Source: Rhea pennata (Eukaryota > Chordata > Aves > Rheiformes > Rheidae). Taken from it: 64,000 nucleotides of DNA. This document shows, piece after piece, positions 1-10,225 of the stretch. Position numbers and translations under genes: made by a program. How positions within the stretch are numbered: position 1 is the stretch's first letter; each line of letters begins with the position of its first letter. The stretch is from contig NC_084664.1 in NCBI RefSeq assembly GCF_028389875.1, forward strand, positions 113,467,466 to 113,531,465, read 5' to 3'. A model generated the notes under the pieces. The model ran no database searches. It worked only from the letters and a program-made list of their open reading frames with translations, and was not told where the DNA came from.

Positions 1-1479
1 TCTGGGAAGAAGAAATATTTTATTTTTCTTTTCTTTTCTTAAGAGATGAGCCATAACACTTCTCAAAACAGCAGCGTGGGAGTAACAGGAGTGTGGTCAT
101 CCTTCTCTTGCCCCTTCTTAGAGTTAGTGGTGAGAGACAAGACTAGTGGGTTGTCTGTGCCCTGCTGGATTGCCTACCCACCTACACAAAAGTTCAGTGT
201 TTGATCTTATATGGCAGGTTTCCTTTCAGTCAGCCAAGCCGAATGACCAGGACAACAAAACAGCAATGGAAGAGTCATTCCTATCAAAACACACAGGCAA
301 GAAAAGCACTTTCTAGATTCACAAAAAACTGAACAGCGGACTTGGTTCCCCATGGTGTTGCTGTCACACTATGCATGCGCAGTGGCACTGGAAAGACGTG
401 ACAGATCATTTCCTTGGACAAGTAATACACCTATTTATAATCTTCCTGTCTTTCACCTGATTTTCCCACAAGTAAATTCATGTTCTACAAAAGAAGAAAA
501 AAGTTATTTCCTTAGCAGGTTTTGACAAAGGAACTTGGATTGATCACTTATCTGGAAAGTAAGACAATACTTTGTTATAAATAGGTAAGTAAGTGAGTAA
601 GAAAACACTTACCAACTTGTGAGTCTGCAGGGAATGAAATAAAAGCAGAAATATTTTATTCTGCAGAATAAAAGTGGTGGCAACTGCTCATCTATGGCAA
701 CAGATGCAGGCCTACTCTCCCCCTCGCTCTCACTTCTACCTGTTTTGGTGTTCTGGGTCAATCCTAAAAAAGCTGAAGTAAGTCCTTAGTGGCTTGAATA
801 TGCAAAGTCTCACAGAAAGCTGCCAAGCTGCAATAATTTATAGCAGACAAATAACGACCACAACATCTTTGTGTTCTAGGTCGTTTTAAATGAAGTTGTA
901 ATCCAGTGTGAGCAGCAAGTACCAGTTCATGTGCTCGGACGTGGTAGAAGTTTGGGTACACCTTCAGACACAGTGGGACTCCCATGTGCCTGTGTTCAAA
1001 AGCTAAAATCTGTCTGCAGTTCTGAGGTATTGCTAATGGCACAGCTAAAGTTATTCATAGTTTAGAATGACCAGAAATAGTTGGAACAAATTAATAATGA
1101 ATTAGAACAGTTCTTATCATTGCAGGAGCAAGAGGGAATAAATAGAATCATCCATATTTTCTTATTACAAAACAGCGTGCAGCCTATTACAAAACACTAA
1201 TTTGGTGTTGCTTGTGCTGGAAAACTGTTAAGGGGCCCCTGACTTCTGACGGTGCAGCTTAATCCTGCCTGATTAGCCCAAGGCTGCGCAGAAGCAGGCC
1301 AAACCGGGCAGGCGAGGACTGTCCCAACAGGGGTGAATCCCAGCCTGTCAAAGCCAGGCGCCGCTCGATAATTCCAATTAAGCACGCTGAAGACAACAGA
1401 GACGGGTCATGCAGAGCCCAGTAAATATCAGTCGGAACTGCATATTGTGCCGAGAGGATAACGAAGTCCGTCTCGTCAA
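1..1479. other. AT-rich non-coding stretch
   Basis: I see no gene here. The open frames are short (under 95 codons) and unrecognised. One isolated GCATGCGCA word near 373 resembles an NRF-1 site but stands alone in AT-rich DNA. From about 1230 the composition shifts to moderate GC with scattered CpG and homeobox-like TAATCC/GATTA words, leading into the CpG patch downstream. Confidence 0.6.
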
Positions 1480-1992
1480 GGACGGGGGAAAGTTTGCTCG
1501 GGCGCCTTAGCCCTTCCGGGCCGGTGCCCGCACCCTGCAGAGGTGCCCCGCGGGGCGGTGAGGCGCCAGGCGGGAAGCACGGCTTCGGCGAGCGCGGGAG
1601 CCCTTCGTGCTGCCTGTTTCGTGCCTCGGGAGCGATGGGAAGAGCTCTCACGGCCCGTCGCAGCGTGGGGGGCGGGGGCCCTGCTCGGTCACATCCAGAA
1701 AGATGCCGGGCCTGGGACGAGAAGAGGGAGTTTCGCTGCCTGGGCTCCACAGCGGGCGCTGGCGGGACGCGAGCCGGCCCGCGGCTTGGCGGCTCTCATC
1801 ACCGCGGTCGCGCAGGAAGCCCTGAGGCACCTGCCCCGCGCTGCCCCCGGGGCAGCCGCGGGCTGGGGCTGCCCGGCGGCCGCAGCCCGCGCCGCCCCTC
1901 GTGGGCACAGCGACGTCCCCGACTGCGTGCGCCTCGTCGCCTTCCACTGCCAGCTCCTGGGCTCCCCAAACTCTGGAACATGCCCTCCTTAA
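1480..1992. promoter_or_regulatory. Compact CpG-rich patch (orphan CpG island)
   Basis: About 0.5 kb of dense CpG and high GC is bounded sharply by AT-rich DNA on both sides. Several frames stay open through it on both strands (for example a stop-free run on + ending in TAA at about 1990), as expected where AT-rich stop codons are rare. The translations are Ala/Arg/Gly/Pro-rich and I recognise no domain, so I do not call a protein. In vertebrates such patches are usually unmethylated promoters or orphan islands. The AATAAA about 100 bases downstream on + leaves open a short transcribed unit or the GC-rich end of a non-coding RNA. Confidence 0.55.
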
Positions 1993-2095
1993 ACAGACCG
2001 AGCTGAACTTCCCGCTGCAGGGGTGTTTGGAGGCAAAAGACTGTAATTATAAAGCAGTATTACTGTTTTTATTTTTTTTTTGTACGTTTAATTTC

Positions 2096-2101
2096 AATAA
2101 A
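2096..2101 (+). terminator. Candidate polyadenylation signal AATAAA
   Basis: A canonical AATAAA hexamer lies just 3' of the CpG-rich patch, after a T-rich stretch. Hexamers like this are common by chance in AT-rich DNA. It is noted because it follows the GC-rich open frames on the same strand. Confidence 0.2.
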
Positions 2102-2299
2102 GTACTTAGGGCTACTTAGTCTAAAGAGAAGTGGCTGATTCTTATTTTTTATGATTAAAGATGGCACAAAGCATTTCCTTCTTGTGGCCTCATGGCCTGA
2201 TACATCTCTATCTTCTAATAAAATGCATTTCTGCAACAGCTGAGGCAATTAATCACTTAAACAAAATTGGATTACAATCTCCATGACTTGGAAAGCCAG

Positions 2300-2405
2300 C
2301 ATTGCTGTCTTTCTAAAAGATCCCAAGCTATTGAGCAAAATTCTTTGGCCTGCTTTATGGAAAGGTCAGACTAGATATTTGTGATGGTCTCTTGTAAAGT
2401 CAAAA
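2300..2405 (+). mobile_element. Old CR1/L3-like LINE 3'-end fragment
   Basis: The order of words follows the 3' untranslated end of old CR1/L3 LINEs in sense orientation: TTTCTAAAAGAT, then TTTGGCCTG, then GGTCAGACTAGAT, then GTGATGGTCTCTTGTAAA. The copy is short, diverged and has no coding potential. The family assignment is from remembered consensus, not a search. Confidence 0.6.
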
Positions 2406-2409
2406 ATCA

Positions 2410-3900
2410 GTCTCTGACGCTTGCAATGCCAGAGGAAAGGCTCTCTCTGATTTCAGACAGAACTGGGCTCAACCTTCCTCACTGGGAATGAAGATTGTCT
2501 GCAGAAACTCCTATGTGATTTCATAACTTCAGGTATGTGTCTACTGAGCTCATTATGTAAATACATTAAATATATATAAACGCCGCCTTTGGTCTTTCTT
2601 GAATTTCTTAGGCATTTACAGTGCTTAACGCAACCAGAAGTTGCTAGGATGTTGCAGGATTGAGCCTTCTCTTTCCACTTTCAAAATCTGTTTTTAATCT
2701 CTGGAGCTAACTGGATTGGTCAAGACTGATCACTGTTGCTGAAATATAAACTATGGTAATCTATAGATATGTTTAAATTCTGAAATATTAATATTATATT
2801 TTTCACTGTAGTGCAATTCTATTTCCTGGGGGTTTTTTTGCTACCATGTGCAAGTATATTATTCACTTTGTATTTGGGTCCCATAATTTTTTAGATAAAG
2901 GAGTTAATTGTATTTAATTTTGTGTGCTTCTCTAAGATGTTTCGCCCTACAGTGAAAACAGTTTTTTATAAATCTCAGCAGCTCCTGAGATTACACTAAA
3001 ATATATAGATCGGTTTTGTTCTAACTGCCTGAAATGAATGTTTTACCACTGTGTAATTGCCTTTAGTTAGCTTTCTGATATAAAAATCTAGAAGCAATAA
3101 TAACTTGCCCCAAAATATAATCGTCAAGAAGTATGAGCAAGGAATTATATGAATAATCTTATCTCATTACCTGATTATAGCAATTTAAGGTGGTTTGGGG
3201 GGAGTGTTAGGTTGGTTGGTGATTTTTTGCTTTTTTTTTTGTTTGCTTTTCTTGAGGACTCCACAGGGAGATATCTTTATATGCTTCACTTACCTCTCTG
3301 GGAAAAAAAAATTTCCTCTCTGGAAAAAAAAACCTTTTCACAGTGAAAAGAAAGTCATTGTCAGGAACATTATCTATTCAAATCTCTCTTCTACAGAAAG
3401 TAAACAACCCTGTTTTGAATATAGCTATTGACCTTCATATCTCCTCAGGTTGGTTCTGCAAGTTCTGTTCTGAGTAAAGGACTGCTCCTTATGTACCGTT
3501 CATTTTCAGATGTGCTCAGTTTCTTTGCCTCTTCCCTAATGTAGAATATTTTTATGTAATTATTTCAGAGCTTAAGCTAAAAGGTAAATATAGGAATACG
3601 GGCTTAAAAGTCTGCTTATGAAAACAGCAAACATATTTATTCAGCACTGAGAAAATTATGTTTAAAAAACCCAGTGTTGAAGAGTTAGGACAAAAATCTG
3701 TTTTCGAGGTAAAGGATGTTCTTTGTGTGATCTGCTGATGATATGCCCATACTGGTTTTTATGGGTTCTTCATCATTATAAACATTCTACAGTAATATAA
3801 TAGCTTTCATCCAAAAACATTACTGTTAACCTGAAATACAGCAATTTATTTGACTTCTTTGAGAGCACATAGCTGAAAAACAGAATAGCTCTAAAATAAA
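2410..3900. other. AT-rich non-coding stretch
   Basis: No gene is visible. There are short poly-T and poly-A stretches around 3230-3330 and a small hairpin (CTTTTCAC, one-base loop, GTGAAAAG) at 3334-3350. The remainder is unremarkable AT-rich DNA. Confidence 0.6.
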
Positions 3901-3904
3901 TGCT

Positions 3905-3955
3905 TGACTCCACTGATGTCAAAGGCAAAGCTCTTAGTGACTTAATGCGGCTGGA
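3905..3955. repeat. Short palindromic element, GAAGTCAA family
   Basis: The segment has the arrangement GACTCCACTGATGTCAAAGG ... CTCTTAGTGACTTAATG. This matches a dispersed amniote palindromic repeat in which ACTGAAGTCAATGG is followed by a short spacer and its approximate reverse complement. Related copies in this window are near 22.5, 47.9 and 48.5 kb. Its class (MITE-like or a terminal piece of a larger element) is unresolved. Confidence 0.4.
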
Positions 3956-6088
3956 TGGTCACTTTCGGTAACGTAACTCCAATTTGCCAGCAGTGGAGGT
4001 TTACTGCTCGGGAGTAATATGTCCCCTTGCCACCAAACACAAGAACGCTTTCTAGGAAAATGGTTACATCATTCTATTTCCCAGGCATGAATTCATTCAA
4101 TGCCATTAATCTGTACGTAAAGTAAATAACCCCTAATGAGGTCTGTCATGGATTCAGGGGAGTCTAGAGGGATTCCCTATAAAGAGTGATTTTAGTCAAA
4201 GAAAGTTAGTCTCCTGAAAACAGCAGTTGCTGAGTGGCAGCCTCCACCACCATACATAGAAATCAATATCATTTAGCATGGCAAAGAAAAACATGCATTT
4301 GGAACAGAAGATGTACCGCAAATGACACGAAATACTGGTGAACTGCTATGTTTGTTGTTAGCTTGAAGATGATTAATAACCTTGAACTAAACTAAAAATA
4401 ATTAAAACCACATTACTCATCCTCAGAGAACAAGTTAATCAAAGGAGACTTCGCAACTGAGCAAAAGCTGTCCTTCAAAAGAAATCTTTCCCCATCTTTC
4501 AGTGTTGATTAGAGAACAGTAGTATTAGTCATTACACTCAATATAGCTGGTGTCCTTCCTTTATTTTCCTGGGGGAAGGAGAGGCAGTAGGCAGATTTGA
4601 ATCATGAGTTTTCCTCATATTTTTCTTAATGAACAATAGTGCGCACTGCTGTTCTGGAACACAGCGCTGTATAATGCCAGCAGAGTCACTGGCGGGCACT
4701 AGAAAGTTGACAAAAGTTCCCAAGCATAGACTAAAAGCACAAACTTGTTTTTAGGATGTAACGAAAAGTGCACTAGCCAATGGCTCCTCCTGTTTTCAAA
4801 GTCTGTCTTTGTATTTAAGAAGTTAAACCTATACTTAAACCTTTCTCAGGATCACATCCCCCTATTTCTACGGCTGTCAAGGGATGGGAGAGGAGGGTAT
4901 TTTAGAGACAGCATCCCAGACGGTGTGATTCACTGTTAAAAAATTTAGGAATGGTTAACTGCGAACAGCGCTGCAAAATATCAAATCCTTGTGGTATTCT
5001 GTGCTGTGCTACATTAGTCCTAAGCCTAAATGAGCCTGCAAGGAAAGGGAAGCTCATCTTAAAGAAGAAAATAGCTTCTCTGCTTCAGTTAGGCAATATA
5101 AAACTGAAAGGTCACAGAGATATTAAGCTCAAATTCTTTGAACTAGGAAGAAATGGAGAAAATGGTTGTGGATTTCTTTTTCCAGGAGTTTTTTTGTGAA
5201 AGGAACAAAGTGGAGTGAGGGCAGGTACGGCTCTCTAATTCCATGGAGATTTGTGAGCAAAGCACTTACAGTTGCTTTAACTCGCAGCTACTGCCTTTAC
5301 TCTCGTTAAGCACTGCCTACTGGCAACTCCTGCTGAACTCATTAAATGTTGCTAATATCCTTACATGGCCTGGAGTCTTGAGTAGAAATACTTCAAGTTT
5401 TAAATATGTAAGTACAGTAAATGGAAGTGTTGAATGCCTGACTTCCTCAGGACTTGCCTGTTCATGGAGCCTACACAGGACCAGGCATGGGAACTGTTTG
5501 TTTCACATCATCCTACATCCTCAGATCATCTAGTAAGGAAAATACTAAGGCTAGGTAAAAGGAAAACTTTCTAGGGGAAAGAACTGTGCACCACTCTCCT
5601 GAGGGGACCGGCAGAAGCTGTATCTCCAGTGGAGACCTCCTAAACATCATTTGAACAAAGATTTTGAAAGTATGTCACAGGAAAACCGTGGCTCTGACAT
5701 AAGCAGTATTGCATGAAGAATAGTAAAATTCATATAAATGTGTTTTATAACGTATAAATATATTTTATATTTTTAATAACCCAGCTCTGGATTACCTCTG
5801 TCTCTACCACATCCTCACAGTTCAGTTTTGCCTCAGTAAAACCGGCAGTGATAAAAGATGTATCATCCCATCCTGCCCTCCAGCCACTTCTAACCAGCTA
5901 AATGTCCCAGAGGCATCACGTATGCCTGAGGTATCACATACTTACCAAGGAGGGGTTTATTTGCTTGGGAAAATGCTGACTGTATTCCCACCTTAGCCTC
6001 CGCTAGATATCTGTACCAAAGACAGCTGCAGCCTCCTGTGGCAGTGCGTGTTCTCATTTTGCTGGCAGCTAGCCTTGCTGTAGATTAG
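3956..6088. other. Non-coding stretch, nothing recognised
   Basis: Several open frames of 60-96 codons occur (for example + 4951-5199 and 5243-5533), but none has recognisable domains, splice context or codon pattern, and all fit chance. AT-rich runs alternate with moderately GC-rich segments towards 5.8-6.1 kb. Confidence 0.55.
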
Positions 6089-6886
6089 GTTGAGAGCAGC
6101 AATATTAGAAGAGCTGAGGTGGGAATACCTGATGCACTGCACAAGGCCCGTTGCAGCCACATGGACGCCGTGGGCATAGGGTACGTTCCAGTTCTCCCAC
6201 CAGAGAATGCTGGGGCTCCCACTACCTTAGCGTGGGACTTGACATCTTACCAAGCATGCCTCAAGCACTACCGGCCCTATAAGGCAGATGGGGGGATGGC
6301 TCTTCCTTAGAGCAGCCGAACGATGCAGGAAGGGCATCTACAGGCTAGTTTTAATTTAACCGGGCTGAGAAATAATGACCCCAAGGACATAGCATTTCTG
6401 GGTTTTGCATCAAGAGTCCTTGGAGTACCCGCAAACAGCTGTGAAGGTTGGGAGGGGGATCAGCATACAGTGGAAGTATATAGCCAGCTGCTACTTTATC
6501 ACATACATTTTATAAGAAAAGTGCAAAGCCTTTATGCCACCTTGCAGTTGCTCGATTACAGCCAGCACAGGGGGATGCCACCCCTCCTTCTGCTCTGTAG
6601 ATGTGCTCTTAGAATAAAAGCACTTAGCCGCCAGCAAGCCACATGGACGTCTACCTGTCACTTTAGGGTGGGTGTGAGTCTTCATCCCACATACCTCCTT
6701 CAGGCAAGTTATGGGGCTGAGTCATCCTTTGGAGTGCTTGGAAGAAGCAAACACTTAGGTCTCCAAAGTGAGCGGGAGCACCCTCGAGCGCCCATCCGTC
6801 CGGCGCTGCCCACGAGCGGCACGGAAAATTGCCTCCTGACTTGGGTACGCAATGTTCTGAACAAGCTCCATGGCTGGCTATGGTGA
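6089..6886 (+). pseudogene. Unrecognised open frame with one internal stop
   Basis: On the + strand one frame is open from just after a TAG at 6086 to the stop ending at 6886, about 266 codons, interrupted only by a TAG at 6308-6310. The first ATG of the downstream part is at 6323 and gives 187 codons, the longest ATG-started frame outside the CpG island. I recognise no domain, signal peptide or repeat. Part of the 3' section is CpG-rich (6770-6835), which lowers stop frequency and could explain the openness. It could be a decayed coding segment, part of a non-coding exon, or chance. Confidence that it ever coded is low. Confidence 0.12.
6760..6840. promoter_or_regulatory. Small CpG cluster
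   Basis: Line 6781-6840 alone holds eight CpG dinucleotides, far above the flanks. It is too short for a CpG island by usual criteria. It may be a regulatory element or a remnant of a GC-rich insertion. Confidence 0.3.
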
Positions 6887-6889
6887 GAA

Positions 6890-8441
6890 AAACATTTTCT
6901 TGTTCTCTCCCAGTGCATTATGAAAACCCACTAAAAGGAGCTTTTTGCACCACAAAACCTTTTAAAAGGATTCTGTCAACACAAAAGAAAACATTGACAG
7001 TGGTTGCCTTTAGAAGTACTTGAGTCTTCAAACTCTGGAAGATACTTCTTAATTTTTTTGCCTTTTCCCCCTTTTTTCTTTTTATTTTTTCAGACTTGCT
7101 CTACTCGCAGGCTTCAGAGATTTTTTTTTTAATTGCAAGAGTAAGAAAATGTGTCCTGAGATTAATTCCCATAATGTTTTTTTAAAAACATTTGTAAACA
7201 TATTCCTCACAAACTGGGTAGTCAAATACATGGACTATTGCCTCAGCACTATTACAAAATATCCATAGGGAAAATTTACCAGAGATACTGAGTCCCATTA
7301 ATATGTGGTGCCCATGGCCCAGATCACGTCACTGAAGAATGGTCACTACTCTGTGCCGTATTTTTTTTTACCTTCTCCTCTGCTCTTCATCCACATGTAT
7401 CCACATCCTGGCACTGGCTGATAGGATGCATAAAGCTGATTTTCCTAACTCTGATTTTCATCTGGTTTTGATGATATTAAGAGGCAAGTTGGTCGTGAAT
7501 TTAGCCACACAGACAGCAATATGCCCATTTCATATACTTTAAGTAAAATACTGCCATTGGCGTCTCTACAAAAACATACAGGTTCTTTTATGTCTCAGCA
7601 ATAGATAAGTCATTTTTCTTAAAAGGGGTGGGCATTCAGAGTTCTGTCTCCTGAAACTTCTCTCTTGCCTATAATTCTGATTATCTCATTACTGTAAAAC
7701 TCATATAAATGCTTCATACAGAGCTACTACAGCACAAGAATTTGCAAGTCAAAATAGCCAGTTAGTTTATCAATTAGCAATCTTTCATCTTTTGGAGATA
7801 ATTTAAAGTTCTGGCCCTACAGTATTCAGTAAAAAATGAAAGTACTAGAAGACCTTACTGCTGGTCCTGCTGAGAAGGTATTCTGTGCTACATTCGATTT
7901 CTGTACTGAGAGAAAATAGTATCACGGTAAGAGGAGACCATTACTTTGGAAGAGTACCAATCACCCGCTTATTTTTTGTTTAAAAAGGCTTTTTATGTTC
8001 ATTCAATAGGAAGCATCAAAGATGCTAACAGCTAAAAATTAGTCACCCTGCACCAAAATATTCTACTTCCAGAAATAATCATGCAAATAATAAAACTGTA
8101 GGTCAGCTGATGCTTTGCAAAGAGTTTTTAGTCTCTAACAAGAGGGCAATCTACAGCTCGCATCAATAGCTTGGCTGTCAGAGAGTAGCCAACTTGGCTG
8201 GACAGCTAGTAAAAATGAAATTTCAGATGTTCAGAACCAATTCAGTCTGTAATGTCTTTGGAGCTCCAGTTAACAGCTGACCCTGGCATCTGTCAATAAC
8301 AGTTACTTTACAATGTTATGCTATAATGAATCCCAAAAGGGTTTTAATATTTTGACTTGATATTATAACTCAGAGGTAGGAGAATATCCTTTCTTAAGAC
8401 ATAGCTATCAAAAAGTCAAAATCCATGATACAAAATTCAGC

Positions 8442-8473
<32 letters not shown>

Positions 8474-9128
8474 GGATTAACATAATGTTTCTAAAGAGTA
8501 AGCAGTACTTCATCTCTGTGCAGTTCAAACCCTGAAGATACAAGGACTGCGACATACCTGCTTTTGAAGAGTATAAAGGATCCATATGGAACTTTCTACA
8601 TCTGAGGAACATTAACTCTGGATCATGTGGAAAAGTCTAAAATAAGAACATGACTAAGCTGGCCTCTTTAATGATTAGAAAAAAGAAACAAAATGGGAAA
8701 TATCCACCTTTTAGGCCTCATCCTGCGCAGTGACCTGGAAAAGTAAACCTATCGGCACCAGCAATCAAGCTTTCCTGTATTATCTTCCCAGGGGGCTGAT
8801 TACTCTGTCCTAAATGTGGGTGACCACTTGAGGTCCAAAATTCTTTACCCCGTAGTTATTCCTCAGAAATCTAAACAAAATTAGAAAAGCAGAAACACAA
8901 AATGGTAGCCATTATGCAGTATGGCATAGAGTAACGACAGTTAGGAAATTGCCAGTCAGGTTGGGTAAAAAAAACAAGGCTACCAGCAAGCCAGCTGTGA
9001 ACTTCGTGATTTTCAAAGTAATTTTTATACAAAGTGTAAAGTCATTCTAGATGTGTAGCGTCTGTGGTATTGTGTCTGTTTCTCTCAATAGGCAATTTTT
9101 GTAGTTATTTCCAATGCAAGAAATGTGC
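6890..9128. other. AT-rich non-coding stretch
   Basis: No gene is visible. It contains a small A/T palindrome at 7173-7192 and the poly-T run listed separately at 8446. Short open frames are unremarkable. Confidence 0.6.
8446..8472 (+). repeat. Poly-T run, 27 bases
   Basis: An uninterrupted run of T on the + strand (poly-A on the - strand). I could not identify a retroposed gene body on the - strand side, so it may be a simple A/T tract or the tail of an unidentifiable old insertion. Confidence 0.9.
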
Positions 9129-9270
9129 ATAGAATCATAGGATCAGTAATGTTGGAAGGGACCTCTGGAGATCATCTAGTCCAACCTCCCTGCTCAGCAG
9201 GGTCACCTAGAGCATGTTAGACAGGGTTGCATCCAGGCAGGCCTGATGCAGGGTTGCATCCAGGCGGGCA
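9129..9270 (-). mobile_element. CR1 LINE 3'-end fragment, reverse orientation
   Basis: The segment opens with ATAGAATCATAGGATC, continues with GGAAGGGACCTCTGGAGATC, ATCTAGTCCAACCTCC and CTGCTCAGCAGGGTCACC, and therefore is the reverse complement of the CR1 3' end as found in birds. The 5'-truncated form is typical of CR1. The last part contains a short internal duplication (GGTTGCATCCAGGC twice, around 9225-9266). It has no coding capacity. Confidence 0.93.
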
Positions 9271-9600
9271 TATTCTCAAAGTACCATTCACCATAACTCA
9301 TTTACTTCTAATCTTTTTTTTTTAAAGACAAAACTCTAGTTTTATATAAAACTGAAACCGACAAAAGCCTTTAAGCTTTCTAAATGGTGAGGGAGTTAGG
9401 TGATGGGGTTGTTTCATTCACACGTCTAACTTATGTTGCTCTAAAATTAAAAAAGAACAGCAAATGTTCTTCTAATATTCGCTTATTGCATCGATAGCAA
9501 GTGTCTCCGTGTTCCCATCACATTTTTTATTCATATTATGATCGAATCACAGCGTACCAGCCAGCATGGGCAGTGTCTTGTGCTAGGCACTCTATGCACC
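9271..9600. other. AT-rich non-coding stretch
   Basis: Nothing recognisable lies between the CR1 fragment and the small CpG patch. A short poly-T tract occurs near 9315. Confidence 0.6.
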
Positions 9601-9820
9601 TGTTAGATACAGATCTCGTCGAAAGACTTCACGATCTGAACAGAGAGGGTAGACGCAAATGAGAAACCGCACGCAGGAGAGAGAGTGCTGTCCCGGGGAC
9701 TGCGCAGGCGAATCGGTCTCAAAGCGGGAGACCAGCTCCGCCTCTCCCAGGCTGCTGTTCTGTTCCTTAAAACACTGCAGCACACGCTCGGGTTTTTTCC
9801 TCTTGTGTTGGTTACGATGC
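9601..9820. promoter_or_regulatory. Small CpG-rich patch
   Basis: I count 15 CpG dinucleotides in these 220 bases, against very few in the surrounding kilobases. Overlapping open frames of 60-100 codons on both strands are consistent with the local GC content and are not recognised as proteins. It is a candidate regulatory element or weak orphan promoter. Confidence 0.35.
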
Positions 9821-10182
9821 ATACAGAAGGCTTTTTGTGTTTAATAAGGCTTGGTCTCAGTGGTAGATCCCAGCTAGAAATTAGGGGGGCGATTATGGGG
9901 AACATTTTCTATTAAACATAAATCCAGTGCCTCTGGCAAAAGTTGTGCCTTCCAGATCACCTGCAGTATTAGAGTGGTGCCGAATACTTCACCTGTAGTG
10001 TTTACACTTGAACAGAGGTCAAACTGTACGGGCATTTTTGGCCTTTAACTTCAAAAAACAAGCATTCCTGCTGCTTGCATTCCCATGGGGAAGTCACCTG
10101 CAGCGCTACCATTTCTAGTTCTTACCCTGTAGAGGAGTATTGGTATCCTATTTCACACTAGACACAGTTACATTTCTGCAGA

Positions 10183-10225
10183 GCATAAGGTGCATAAGGT
10201 GCATAAGGTGCTTTTTTTTTTTTTT
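10183..10225 (+). repeat. 9-base tandem repeat followed by poly-T
   Basis: The unit GCATAAGGT occurs three times head to tail (10183-10209), followed at once by GC and a run of 14 T. It is a small minisatellite-like array. Confidence 0.9.

Noticed and set aside
364..385. NRF-1-like GCATGCGCA word
   Set aside because: A single motif in AT-rich DNA with no CpG island or start-site context.
1494..2006. 170- and 149-codon frames over the 1.5-kb CpG patch
   Set aside because: Several overlapping frames on both strands are equally open, low-complexity and unrecognised, and they lack an ATG at the listed starts.
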